The position numbers and the translations under genes were made by a program. A stretch of DNA of 64,000 nt from positions 823,501-887,500 of the forward strand of contig JAUPFP010000047.1 in NCBI GenBank assembly GCA_036925085.1, written 5' to 3'. Positions 22,089 to 31,309 of the stretch are shown one piece after another. The notes under the pieces were generated by a model that saw only the letters and a list, made by a program, of their open reading frames with translations, made no database searches and was not told the origin of the DNA. How positions within the stretch are numbered: position 1 is the stretch's first letter; the number at the start of each line of letters is the position of its first letter. This stretch comes from Brachycybe producta (taxonomy: Eukaryota; Arthropoda; Diplopoda; Playtdesmida; Andrognathidae).

Positions 22089-23572
22089 TCATTTTCTGTA
22101 CCTTATCCCGCAAGCAGCAGGGTCGGCCTTGCTGGTTCTAACTCTCCACTCCTTCCGATTTTGCACCAAGCCCCCAGTGACCCCACATGCCACCATATCC
22201 CGTTTTACTACCACATCCCAGGTTTGCTTGGGTCTTCCTCTACCCCGTTTTATTCCCAGGTCTAAGTTCATTGCCTGTCTCAGCAGCCCATCTTCTCCAC
22301 TCCTGAGGACATGCCCAAACCACCGCAGCCTATTTTCCTGCATCTTTTCTACTATATTTGTTACCCCTACACTACCCCTAATAAAATCATTTCTGATCCT
22401 ATCCCTTCTGGTCACCCCACTCATAAACCTTAGCATTCTCATCTCAGCTACCTGCATTCTATCCTCATGCACCTTCTTGATTGCCCAACATTCTGACCCA
22501 TACAACATAGCTGGTCTGACTACTGTTCTATAAAACTTTCCCTTCAATTTTATAGGTAACTTCCTGTCACATAAAACCCCACTAGCCTGCCTCCACCTAT
22601 GCCAACCTGCTTTTATCCGGTTTGTGATGTCTAAGTCTAAGCTCCCATCATCTTGCAGCACAGATCCTAAATATTTGAAGTCATGCACCTGCTGCATTAC
22701 ACTGTCCCCAAGTCTAATCCCCTCATTCAGCTGTTCTTTCCCATCCCACTGAAATTTCATGTACTCCGTTTTTGCCCTACTTATTTTCAACCCCTTTGAT
22801 TCCAAGGCATTCTAGTCTCCTCTAACCTTATCTCGAGTTCCAATTTGGATTCCCCAACTAAGACTATGTCATCTGCAAACAGCATACACCAGGGGACCTA
22901 TTGCCTCACCCCTGCCAGTAACTCATCTAGGACCAAAATAAATAGATATGGACTAAGTGCTGAGCCCTGGTGCACACCAATCCTAACACGAAAGCTATCA
23001 GAGAACCCCCAGGCAGTCTTAACGCTTGTCCGTGCATCCCTATACATGTCCCTCACCATATCCATATAACTTTCACCCACCCCCTTCTTCTGTAATACCT
23101 CCCACAATAACGTCCGTGGTACTCTGTCATAGGCTTTCTCTAGATCTATAAATACAATGTGTAACTCTTTGCAGTTTTACCCCGTAGTCGAGCTTCAATT
23201 ACTCTCTCCCAAAGCTTCATCGTATGACTCATCAATTTAATACCTCTATAGTTCCCACATTCCTGAACATCACCCTTCCCTTTGAAAATAGGCACTAACC
23301 AGCTGTGCCGCCATGTACCTGGCATTCTATCCCCCATAGCCAATCTATTGAATAACTTTGTGAGCCAGGAAATGGCAACATTCCCCAAGACCTTCCACAC
23401 CTCTACTAGGTATCCTATCTGGCCCTAAAGCCTTCCCTAGCTTCATTTTTCGCAATGCCTGCACAATTTCCTCAGCCCTAACCTGCTCCACTTCTTCTCT
23501 ATCATTATTTCTTCCAGTGAAAGGCTCCTGCTCTACCCCCTCATTCATAAGCTTACTAAAATATTCCCCCAC
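22089..23572 (-). pseudogene. RTE reverse transcriptase and C-terminal domain, broken
   Basis: The pieces read in order: KLGKALGPDRIP (about 23440), then WRHSWLVPIFKGKGDVQECGNYRGI (about 23260-23340), then FIDLEKAYDRVPR (about 23120-23160), then GVHQGSALSPYLFILVLDEL (about 22930), then MLFADDIVLVGE with the catalytic FADD (about 22860), then FKYLGS and the YGSECWA/RMLRFMSGVTRRDRIR region. Frame changes occur near 23570, 23405, 23165 and 22815. Between ARLRGKT and ELHIVFIDLEKAYD about 50 residues normal for the family are missing, so a deletion lies near 23165. The reading ends at TGA at 22089-22091, inside the (TGA)n tail. When intact it would copy its own RNA at a nicked chromosomal target. 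Confidence 0.85.
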
Positions 23573-25032
23573 CTGTTCCGTACTGGCTCTCTACCCCACA
23601 ATATTTTGCCCCCATTATCCTTAACACTCACTACCTTTTCAATATCTCTGCCTTTATTCTCCCGAGCCCTAGCTATTCTATATACTGCCATTTCTCCTGC
23701 TCTGGTACCTAACTTGGCATACATGTCCGCATATTTCTTATGCTTTGCTAAAGCTACCTGCTGTTTGGCCTCTATCTTGGCACGCTTATATTCTATCTGG
23801 GCCTCCCTGCTTCCATCGTGCCACCAAGTCTTGAAAGCATCTTTCTTCTTTTTAACTGCCATCTGTACCTCCTCATCCCACCACCAAGTTTCTCTGTCTA
23901 ATCGAGACCCCCCTACTCGTACTGTCCCTAGTACCTCGTTTCCACAATCACGGATCTGTTGTGCTACCCTTGTCCACAGCTCTCCTGCAGTGCCATCTAG
24001 ATCCCATGCTAGCTTACCTGCCATTTTCTTAAACTCTTCCACCTTGTCTGGTAATGCCCACCACCTAATTGCTGTCTCTCCTCTATGTCTGACCACCTGT
24101 TTTGCACCCCTAGGTTTTAGGTCTAACACTACTAGCCTATGTTGTCCCGCTAAGTTTTCACTCGGTATCACTTTACAATCCTTGCACTCGTTTCTATCCT
24201 CACTCCGAATCATGAAGAGATCAATCTGGGATTCTCCTGCCCTGCTCTTAAAAGTAATCAAATGTTCCTCTCGCTTCTGGAATAGTGTGTTTGCTAAAAT
24301 TAACTTATGTGCCACTGCTGCCTCCAGGATACTCTCCCCTGCTTTATTTCGCTCTCCATAGCCCCACCCACCATGTACCTCTTCATACCTTTCCCTACCT
24401 CTACCTACATGTCCGTTAAAGTCCCCACCAATTATGACCCGTTCTTTCCTACTCAGGCCCAACATTAGGTCATCAAACTGTTCCCAGAATGCTAGCTTCC
24501 TGGTTGTATCTAATCCAACCTGGGGGCCATATGCACTAACTGCATTTATAACAATGCCACCCCAAACTACCTTTACTACTAACAGCCTACTATTTATCCG
24601 CCTAACCTCAACCACACTATGTCTGAGTTCCTGATCTAGGACAATTCCCACTCCATTTCTACCCTCCTCACTACTTGCATAAATTAATTTATACCCATCC
24701 CCAATGTCCCTGGATTTATCTCCTTTCCATCTTGTCTCCTGCAGACATGCAACATTTACCCTCCTAGCCTTTAGAACACTAGATAACTCCCTAGTCTTCC
24801 CTGTCAAACTCCCTATATTCCAGGTGCCAAACCTAAGTTTAGTACCTCCACTTCTACCACTACTTCCAAGACCTCCTTGTTGTTGATGCTGGACTCGCTT
24901 CTTTAGCCCCACCCGTCCACTGTGGGGTAGCCCTTGCCAATTTGTCACAGCCACCGGGCATTGCAGCTGCGCGTTGCTTATGGCGGGGGACGCCCTAGCC
25001 ATATTCGGAATACTATTTCGAACCAACATCAT
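23545..25032 (-). pseudogene. RTE AP-like endonuclease domain
   Basis: This frame is open for about 495 codons from the first ATG at 25032. It shows the order of an APE-type endonuclease: FGTWNIGSLTGK, ACLQETRWKG (catalytic Glu), NGVGIVLD, VSAYGPQ, IIGGDFNGHVG, and GQHRLVVLDL with the terminal His. The remainder is a basic linker towards the reverse transcriptase. The frame is lost near 23570, at a run of five C on the plus strand, where a one-base indel would explain the jump. The domain itself looks unbroken. The protein would nick target DNA to prime reverse transcription. Confidence 0.85.
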
Positions 25033-25044
25033 ATGTTTTGGCAA

Positions 25045-25871
25045 ATCTTTACAATAAATATAAACTTAATAAACTTAAAAAAAATTATTAAGTGACTTTT
25101 CATGAGTCACCAAACAACATAATTTTTAAATTTCAAATAAGCAAATGAGTTTTTGAGTGTTTTTTTTTTAATTCACACTTTTATTTTTTAAAATGCACTA
25201 AAAAGGAAAAAGAATAGATTTTGTTCGGGCGCGCAACCCTTTAAAATTTTTAATAATTTTAATCATATTAATGATTTATTTTTTATTTTAAAAATTATTT
25301 TGGCAATGGCTTGGTAAGTTTACACAATACACGTATCTCGTGTGAAAGAAGCCTAAATGTTTAGTATTTATCCAGACACACAACCGACGATCTGACGTCT
25401 GTTATTGTGTACACAGCATAAACGATACCCACTGCTTCTATGTCAACCGTCATGTTATTGTCGAATTTGCAATGGATTTTACAATAGACTAAAGTTCTGT
25501 GTGATTGGGGTAATAACATTTGTTTTTCTGACGTTCGTGTGACTTTAGCCTGATAGTCGTGGCAACGACCTACGAACTCCAGCTAATGGTTAGTTTTTAG
25601 TATGGATGTTTGAAAACGTTGTTAAAGGAAAATTATAATTTTTAAAAAAGTTCATTGTTGCAGAACTTCCACGAATCGTTCACCAAAAAATTATTGTGAC
25701 AATTTCAACCAAACCTTTATTTTCAAAAACAAATTGAAAATTGCTTTTAGAAATCATGTTTTAAGCAAATAGAAAATAAACCAAAAAATGCTTAGATGGT
25801 AGAAAAATCTTCATTTAAAAACACCATTAATTAATATAAAAGGTTGAAGCATTTCGAAGTAACAAGAATTT
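25045..25871. other. AT-rich non-coding DNA
   Basis: No gene is seen. A TGTGAAAGAAGCCTAA stretch near 25340 looks like the end of a Harbinger-type element, but the partner end is not visible. Confidence 0.45.
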
Positions 25872-26235
25872 GGTGGCGCTGATTAAGCGCCAAATTGAAC
25901 AAGCGCCAAATTGAACAAACGCCAAATGGAACAAACGCCAAACTGAATAAACGCCAAATGGAACAAACGCTAAACGGAATAAAAGCCAAATGGAACAAAC
26001 GCCAAACTGAATAAGCGCCAAATGGAACAAACGCCATACTTAATAAACGGCAAATGGAACAAACGCCAAACTGAATAAGAGCCAAATTGAACAAACGCCA
26101 AACTGAATATGCGCCAATTGGAAGAAACGCCAAACAATAAAAGCCAAAAATTTGGCGGTTATTCAGTTTGGCGTTTGTTTCATTTGGCGCTTATTCAGTT
26201 TTTCGTTTGTTCAATTTGGCGTTTATTCAGTCGCC
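25872..26235. repeat. 16-bp minisatellite, folded into an inverted array
   Basis: Two alternating 16-bp units, GCCAAATGGAACAAAC and GCCAAACTGAATAAAC, repeat with variation from 25886 to about 26135. The same units then recur in reverse orientation (TTATTCAGTTTGGCG...) at about 26150-26235, so the array can fold on itself. A short piece of the same repeat occurs at about 50538-50580. Confidence 0.85.
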
Positions 26236-26344
26236 CCAAGAATTTCAATAATTTTAACAAATTCTTGAATTATATTTTTTTGGACCTTTGTTGCTATTAA
26301 AGAGCACAAAAAGACTATACACTACTGCAGAAATGGGGCGAAAA

Positions 26345-26745
26345 TTTCAAATACAATTTCAACTTCAATTTTCACTTCAATTTTCACTTCAATTTTAACT
26401 TTAATTTCAACTTCAATTTCAACTTCATTTTCAACTTCATTTTCAACTTCAAATTCAACTTCAATTTCAACTTCAATTTCAACTTCAATTTCAACTTCAA
26501 TTTCAACTTCAATTTCAACTTCAATTTCAACTTCAATTTCAACTTCAATTTCAACTTCAATTTCAACTTCAATTTCAACTTCAATTTCAACTTCAATTTC
26601 AACTTCAATTTCAACTTCAATTTCAACTTCAATTTCAACTTCAATTTCCACTTCAATTTCAACTTCAATTTCAACTTCAATTTTTACTTCAATTTCAACT
26701 TCAATTTCAATTTCAATTTCAACTTCAATTTCAACTTCAATTTCA
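26345..26745. repeat. 12-bp tandem repeat (TTCAATTTCAAC)n
   Basis: About 400 bp of TTCAAT/TTCAAC hexamers, mostly as a 12-bp unit, with more variation at both edges. The minus-strand reading gives Glu-Val or Lys-Leu repeats, which are translation artefacts of the tandem DNA. Confidence 0.9.
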
Positions 26746-27190
26746 ATCCAAACAGCCCAGACTGAGCCACAAGGAAATGGGAAAAATTCCCAGTGCCCCG
26801 GGGCCCTCCCAAAAACATGTGCAATGTATGGCCCATGGGCTGCATCGTGTCCAGCCTTGATTTTATAAGCCTCATGAGAAGTTCTCTAAATTTCACTGAA
26901 TCTGGTCCACCAGTATATTTTCATATTTCCAGAACCTACCCCATTTCAGGAATAGAACAAATTTTAACCAATCACAGTGACCCCTCTGCTGAAAATGAGT
27001 CTACAGATTTGGATTTTTTTTCAAAAAACGGCCAAAAGTCGAAAAATATTTAAATACTCTAAAAGCTCTAAAATGTCTAAAAAAGCTTGGAAAATGGGTC
27101 AAAAACCAAGTCTATAGACTTATCTAATAATGTGTAATTATGAGTTTAAATTTTTAAAATTTGTTCTGGGTGATATAACTCGGGAACGGG
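26746..27190. repeat. Dispersed repeat, shared with the 50-kb region
   Basis: CAAAAAACGGCCAAAAGTCG followed by an AAATATTTAAAT..TCT..AAAGCTCTAAAATG stretch (about 27022-27075) recurs at about 50415-50470. Both copies lie close to the 16-bp minisatellite. No coding capacity is recognised. Confidence 0.65.
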
Positions 27191-28361
27191 ACCAAGTGCT
27201 TCAAAAAATAAACTTAGATTTCTATCATTCTGCAAAATACAAAGAATGGGTCTATTTAATTTCATAATTTAGAAAAAAAGCAATTAATTTAATCGTTTAA
27301 TATAAATCGCATACAGTATATTTTATTGGGAACAGTAAAGCTCAGTAAACAGTAAGCTTTTTAAAGCGAGATAACTAGAAAATGAGAGAAGTGGGAAGGG
27401 ACTGTCATAGCTTATGTTAGCATAGGAGGACGTGACCTAATGTTGTATAGGAAGCAGGACAATGAAAACATATAACCCTCACACTCTTTTCAATTACAAA
27501 TTGTGAGCTTTTGACATCGACCTCCTAATTTTACCGACTTATAGATGGTGTCTTCTGCGACTCGTTTCTTTTCTGTATCGCGCGGTGACCGCACGAAGAA
27601 GATCCGAGTTACAGAAATAGCCGGATGGAGTTGGATTACTATCATCCTACTGCATGGGGGTGAAATCGATGCAGAAGGATGGTGGCCATCCTTCTCTCGG
27701 TCAATGCTGATTGCTTCTGTTGTTGTTACCGATAGAAGATGTTGTAGCTTCTTCAGGATCGTATGTCTCCTGCCTTATGATGACTCTGGCCTCTGTAGAG
27801 AAGTTAATTGTTACCAAACATGAAGACAACGCAGATTTCCATTATAACACTTTATTCATTTTTGTACGGAAATACTTGTTTACAAGAATGAATTTGATAA
27901 TCAAAGGTGCGTCCTCATGTCCATGATGTGATACGGATAAATATCTACATAGTACAAAAGAGAGCAAAAACAAGGACGAGGAAAAAAGAGGAACACGGTC
28001 TTTTTGTACCTTGGACCTGTGTACACTTACGAGGTGTAACCAGGTCCAAGTGACTATGGTCCTAAGTGTATCACTCCGCCACTTCGATGTGTATCAGAAG
28101 TGTGAGTCAGAGGAGAGGGAGGGACAAGCAGGAGTTGTTTACCCCCCAAGCTATGGTTTTGGCGGGAATGGGAGTTGCTGGGTGTTATAAAATTTTTCTT
28201 AGGGGTGTTTAATTAAAGAAAGATTTCCTTACAAGTAATGATCAAAATGTAGTATTATTAGCATATAAAAATGTTTTATTGCATTACAATGAATGCTTTC
28301 TTTGTGAAAAATGGTGTCGTTTCCTTGAAGTAAGATTTAAAGTTTGATCCTAATATCAAAC
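27191..28361. other. Non-coding DNA
   Basis: No gene is recognised. GGACCTG..CAGGTCC near 28011-28048 forms a small hairpin. Short ORFs (27545-27823, 27711-27926) overlap in different frames and show no motif. Confidence 0.45.
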
Positions 28362-28496
28362 TGTGACACCCTTTACACATGTGTTGGCACACACGTGTGT
28401 GAGAGATATCATTTACCATGCCTCCTTGAGTTTGGTCCCCCTGGTGCCCAGATGGCCCTAAGACAGGTGCCAAAAAAGCGAAAGAGTCACTGGAAA
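28362..28496 (+). repeat. LTR-like fragment (TGTGACACC family, copy 2)
   Basis: About 130 bp from TGTGACACCC are clearly similar to 30215-30345, sharing GTGTGTGAG.GATATCA.TTACCATGCCT and CCTGGTGCCCAGATGGCCC-type blocks. Similarity stops abruptly after AAAGAGTC. It may be a truncated LTR start. Confidence 0.55.
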
Positions 28497-28503
28497 TCAC
28501 TGG

Positions 28504-28977
28504 ATGTTGCTCTTCGACCTCAGAGCACTCCAAGACCTACCACGAGAAGGGCCAGGGACAACAGAAATTGGTCAACTCCTCCATCCCAGTATGCTTCCTG
28601 GTTTGGGATGGCATTCCTGGAGTAGACCCCTGGGAGGACCGACGGAAGGACATGTAAGAACACAACTAAGGAATGTAGTTAAGATGTTTTTTCATCATAG
28701 CCCAGGATGGCATGTCCGAATTCTGTCCATAGACGCCCTTGCAGGGGACTGTCTTCCACCCAGTGGAGAGGTGAGAGTGGTAGAACATCAAGCAGACACT
28801 CTGCAGCAGTCGACGCTCATGTGCGAAGCTAAGGAGACGATCATTTTGAAAGGACACTCCAAGGAGAGTTTGATGACCCAGCTGGAGGCCCTCACACAGC
28901 AAGCGCAGATGTATAAGAAGGATGTGGCAACCCAAATGGATCCCCAGCAACGGGGCTGCCTGTACCATCATTGGTAA
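28504..28977 (+). pseudogene. Unrecognised coding-like remnant between LTR-like repeats
   Basis: A 157-codon ATG frame lies in unusually GC-balanced DNA for this window. I do not recognise the protein. The C-terminal half is hydrophilic and helical in look (LMTQLEALTQQAQMYKKD). Open frames continue downstream after frame changes: a frame through about 28960-29085 (PEGYNFEGRSYGYASGKTG) and another at 29185-29415. The set is flanked by the copies at 28362 and 30215, so it may be the internal region of a decayed LTR element or a captured gene. No function is assigned. Confidence 0.35.
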
Positions 28978-29184
28978 CGTCCGAAGAGTGCCCGAGGGGT
29001 ACAACTTTGAGGGAAGGAGCTACGGCTACGCCAGTGGCAAGACTGGATCCGCAGGTGCGCCCAGAAAGAGCATTGTTATTGAATAACCTCTTGGTATGTT
29101 TGCACCGAGACGCGGTGCCCAGGAGGCTACAGTATCTGGGATGCTACAACCCACGTGGGTTGATGCCTCGTATTCCGGGAGAAG

Positions 29185-29415
29185 GTGTTCGTGCTGTCAG
29201 TGGACAGAGAAGTTGCGGTTGTCCATGTGAAGAGTTTCACGACGGACACGGATCATCACACGATGTTCCAGTGTAAGCTGACACTGGGAGCGTGGGTGGC
29301 ATGCACTATACAGAGCAAGGCCAATAAGGCAGTTCTTTGTTTATGCGATCCGACCCGACATGTTGCAATTTATGAGTATTGGCTACTATTGGTTAGCCGC
29401 TGTATCAGATTTTAA
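29185..29415 (+). pseudogene. Unrecognised coding-like remnant, second piece
   Basis: The frame encodes about 76 residues (VLSVDREVAVVHVKSF...LGAWVACTIQSKANKAVLCLCD...). The same frame is readable upstream across one stop, from about 29090 (CTETRCPGGYSIWD). It has a balanced composition and several Cys residues. It may belong with the preceding remnant as one broken gene. I do not recognise the family. Confidence 0.3.
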
Positions 29416-30214
29416 GGAAAACATTGTACAATCAAGTGACTAATGCTATTATGGGGTCAGTGCCACTCTGCACCGTGTTTTAGTACCATCCAACAGCGGG
29501 CCAGCAGTAGGCCAGGGAGAGAGGACAATGAAGGAGCCACACGTGAAGGCCGCCAGGAGAAAGAGCAGGAACACTAGAGTGAGAATCATCTAGATGCTAG
29601 AATGGATGGTGTGTAATTAAATAATATATTAGAATCCAATGCCTGCATGATTGGCGAGGGATGTTTACGCACGTAAACTTTGACCAAGAGAGACGAGTTG
29701 AGAACCCTATAGTAAACAGATTCGGAACATATTGCACATGCCTAATGAACTGTTTAGCTATGCTTGTATGCTTGTCTAGAGGATCATACTTTGTTATTTT
29801 GTTTTGTTGTAGTTTTACTCCTTTGCAACTAGAGTAAGAAGTTAGAGAAAAGCCTTCCTCAAGTAATAAAGATTTATCGTCATATCGAGTGACAAGGCAA
29901 TGGTTTCTAGCCGACCTCAGATGATGTAAGCATCTATCGGCAGAGTTTGTTTATATGTAATAGTATTGTACTACAATTTTACGACTTGTTGAAGAATTTG
30001 TTTGTATAAAGTTTCTTGACTAGTTCTGTTGTTTATTCTAGGCAGCAGTAGGTTGCATGGTGTGCTTGATCAAGTTTTTTGAAGGGATCGTCAGACGGAT
30101 CAAGTGGGGAGTCCCGGGGATTCCTCCTACCTTTCAATTTGGGAAGTACAGGGCTTTTAATTAAACAAAATTAATTTGATGCCCACGGATGGGCCTCCGT
30201 CAAAGAACGGGTTG
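29416..30214. other. Non-coding DNA within the possible LTR element
   Basis: No ORF of note. It runs up to the second TGTGACACC repeat. No clear polypurine tract directly precedes 30215. Confidence 0.4.
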
Positions 30215-30845
30215 TGTGACACCCCTTATACATGTGTCAGCACATACGTGTGTGAGGGATATCACTTACCATGCCTTCCTGTGTTTGGCCCCCCTGGTGC
30301 CCAGATGGCCCTAAGACAGCTGCCCCAAAAGTGAAAGAGTCCTTCGCCGGCACACATGGAAACAATTAATGAAGAGGCAATTACTTTTTCTCATGCCCAA
30401 TGACACTGGACAAGCCCAGATAATTTTTCTGAAATCATTTACATATTTCGTCATTGGTCAGTCCAACAGATGGGCAACCCATGGTCACAGGTGGCCTCTC
30501 CTAAGGGCCGAAGTAACAAAACAAGCACACAAGGTACCCTTGAGAGTACAGTAGGCAGAGAATTTGAGGGAACAGAGTGTTTCCCTCCGCGCTAGAGAAA
30601 ATCGAGCGTGAGAATACCCTAAGCCAAAGTAGTCTTTGGACTTTTTGAAGTAGAAACAGTGTGTATTATTTTACATTGCTTCATAATGTATCGCATTATC
30701 TTATAAAATAAACCAGTTCATTGCCAATGAAAGTGTCTTTTTCTTCGCTAACACCTCTGGGAGGTGTAGTCATCGCTGTCTCTTTAAATTGTGGGAACTC
30801 GGGAATCCCGTCTACACGGAAACCCTAAAACAACCAGAATCGACA
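30215..30845 (+). repeat. LTR-like sequence plus leader (TGTGACACC family, copy 3)
   Basis: It starts TGTGACACCCC and matches the copy at 28362 over the first 130 bp. An AATAAA lies near 30707. The stretch runs to a short Gag-like ATG frame at 30846, as in copy 1, which supports LTR-leader-gag order. The LTR end and primer site could not be placed. Confidence 0.5.
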
Positions 30846-31067
30846 ATGCCAGGGAGTTCGACTCCAACTAGAAGCGGAGGCGCGACCAAGGGCCACACAT
30901 CCAGGTCAACAAGTAGACCTGGATCAATTGGCAGGTCAAAGAGCCCGAGCACGGAGCATGTGGAGCGTCGCACGATCATAACTCAACCGGATGGTCTAGG
31001 ACCAGCCACCCATCAAAGAGACAGGAAAGTTTATTTATATGATGCCCCACCTGCCGGAGAGATTTAG
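30846..31067 (+). CDS. Short Ser/Thr/Arg-rich ORF, possible truncated gag start
   Basis: The ATG frame encodes 73 residues, rich in Ser, Thr, Gly and Arg (MPGSSTPTRSGGATKG...RPGSIGRSKSPS) and ending DRKVYLYDAPPAGEI. It directly follows an LTR-like sequence, and the copy at 14189 is followed by a similar short frame (MSRPVKATRAEAG...). I take it as the N terminus of a Gag-like protein cut short by loss of the rest of the element. There is no zinc knuckle or other domain to confirm this. Confidence 0.35.
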   Translation: MPGSSTPTRSGGATKGHTSRSTSRPGSIGRSKSPSTEHVERRTIITQPDGLGPATHQRDRKVYLYDAPPAGEI

Positions 31068-31157
31068 GGTGTAATTACACTAGCAATATTATCTATCTAG
31101 GCAATTATAACATGGCTTTTCGGTTACTACGTGTGTATGTATAAGGGTGTCCTGTGG

Positions 31158-31265
31158 TCATGACTGGAAAAAGCCATAGGCATAAAAACCCAGTCATGCA
31201 TTCATCTTCCGTCTGTCGTTATGACTGGGAAAAGCCAGATGGCATAAAAACCCAGTCGTACATCC
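31158..31265. repeat. Two-copy tandem repeat, period 61 bp
   Basis: TCATGACTGGAAAAAGCCA..GGCATAAAAACCCAGTCATGCA is followed 61 bp later by a close copy (TTATGACTGGGAAAAGCCA...). It lies just past the 3' end of the LINE pseudogene and may be its 3' UTR or flanking DNA. Confidence 0.7.
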
Positions 31266-31309
31266 ACTTGATACAGAAAATGAGAGAATGTATAATTATA
31301 AAGTTATGG

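Larger units (their letters stand above)
22075..25044 (-). mobile_element. RTE-type LINE, decayed copy
   Basis: Read on the minus strand, the element has an APE-type endonuclease, then a reverse transcriptase, then a C-terminal domain, and ends directly in a (TGA)n tail (22075-22092 on the plus strand as CAT repeats). There is no separate ORF1 with zinc knuckles. Short length (about 3 kb), a single ORF and a short-repeat tail instead of poly(A) are RTE traits. At least four frame disruptions and one internal deletion show it is dead. The 5' end is uncertain, and no target duplication was found. Confidence 0.85.

Noticed and set aside
22129-24361. Long plus-strand ORFs (134 and 251 codons)
   Set aside because: They are antisense shadows of the RTE reverse transcriptase and endonuclease, rich in Pro, Ser and Leu, with no own motif.
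25827-26133. Overlapping ORFs with repeated Phe-Gly-Val-Cys-Ser-Ile-Trp units
   Set aside because: They come from the 16-bp minisatellite read in different frames.
25872-26235. CRISPR-like regular repeats
   Set aside because: The units are contiguous and vary like a minisatellite; there are no unique spacers and the DNA is eukaryotic.
26322-26896. Minus-strand ORFs of Glu-Val and Lys-Leu repeats
   Set aside because: These are translations of the 12-bp DNA repeat in two frames and not proteins.
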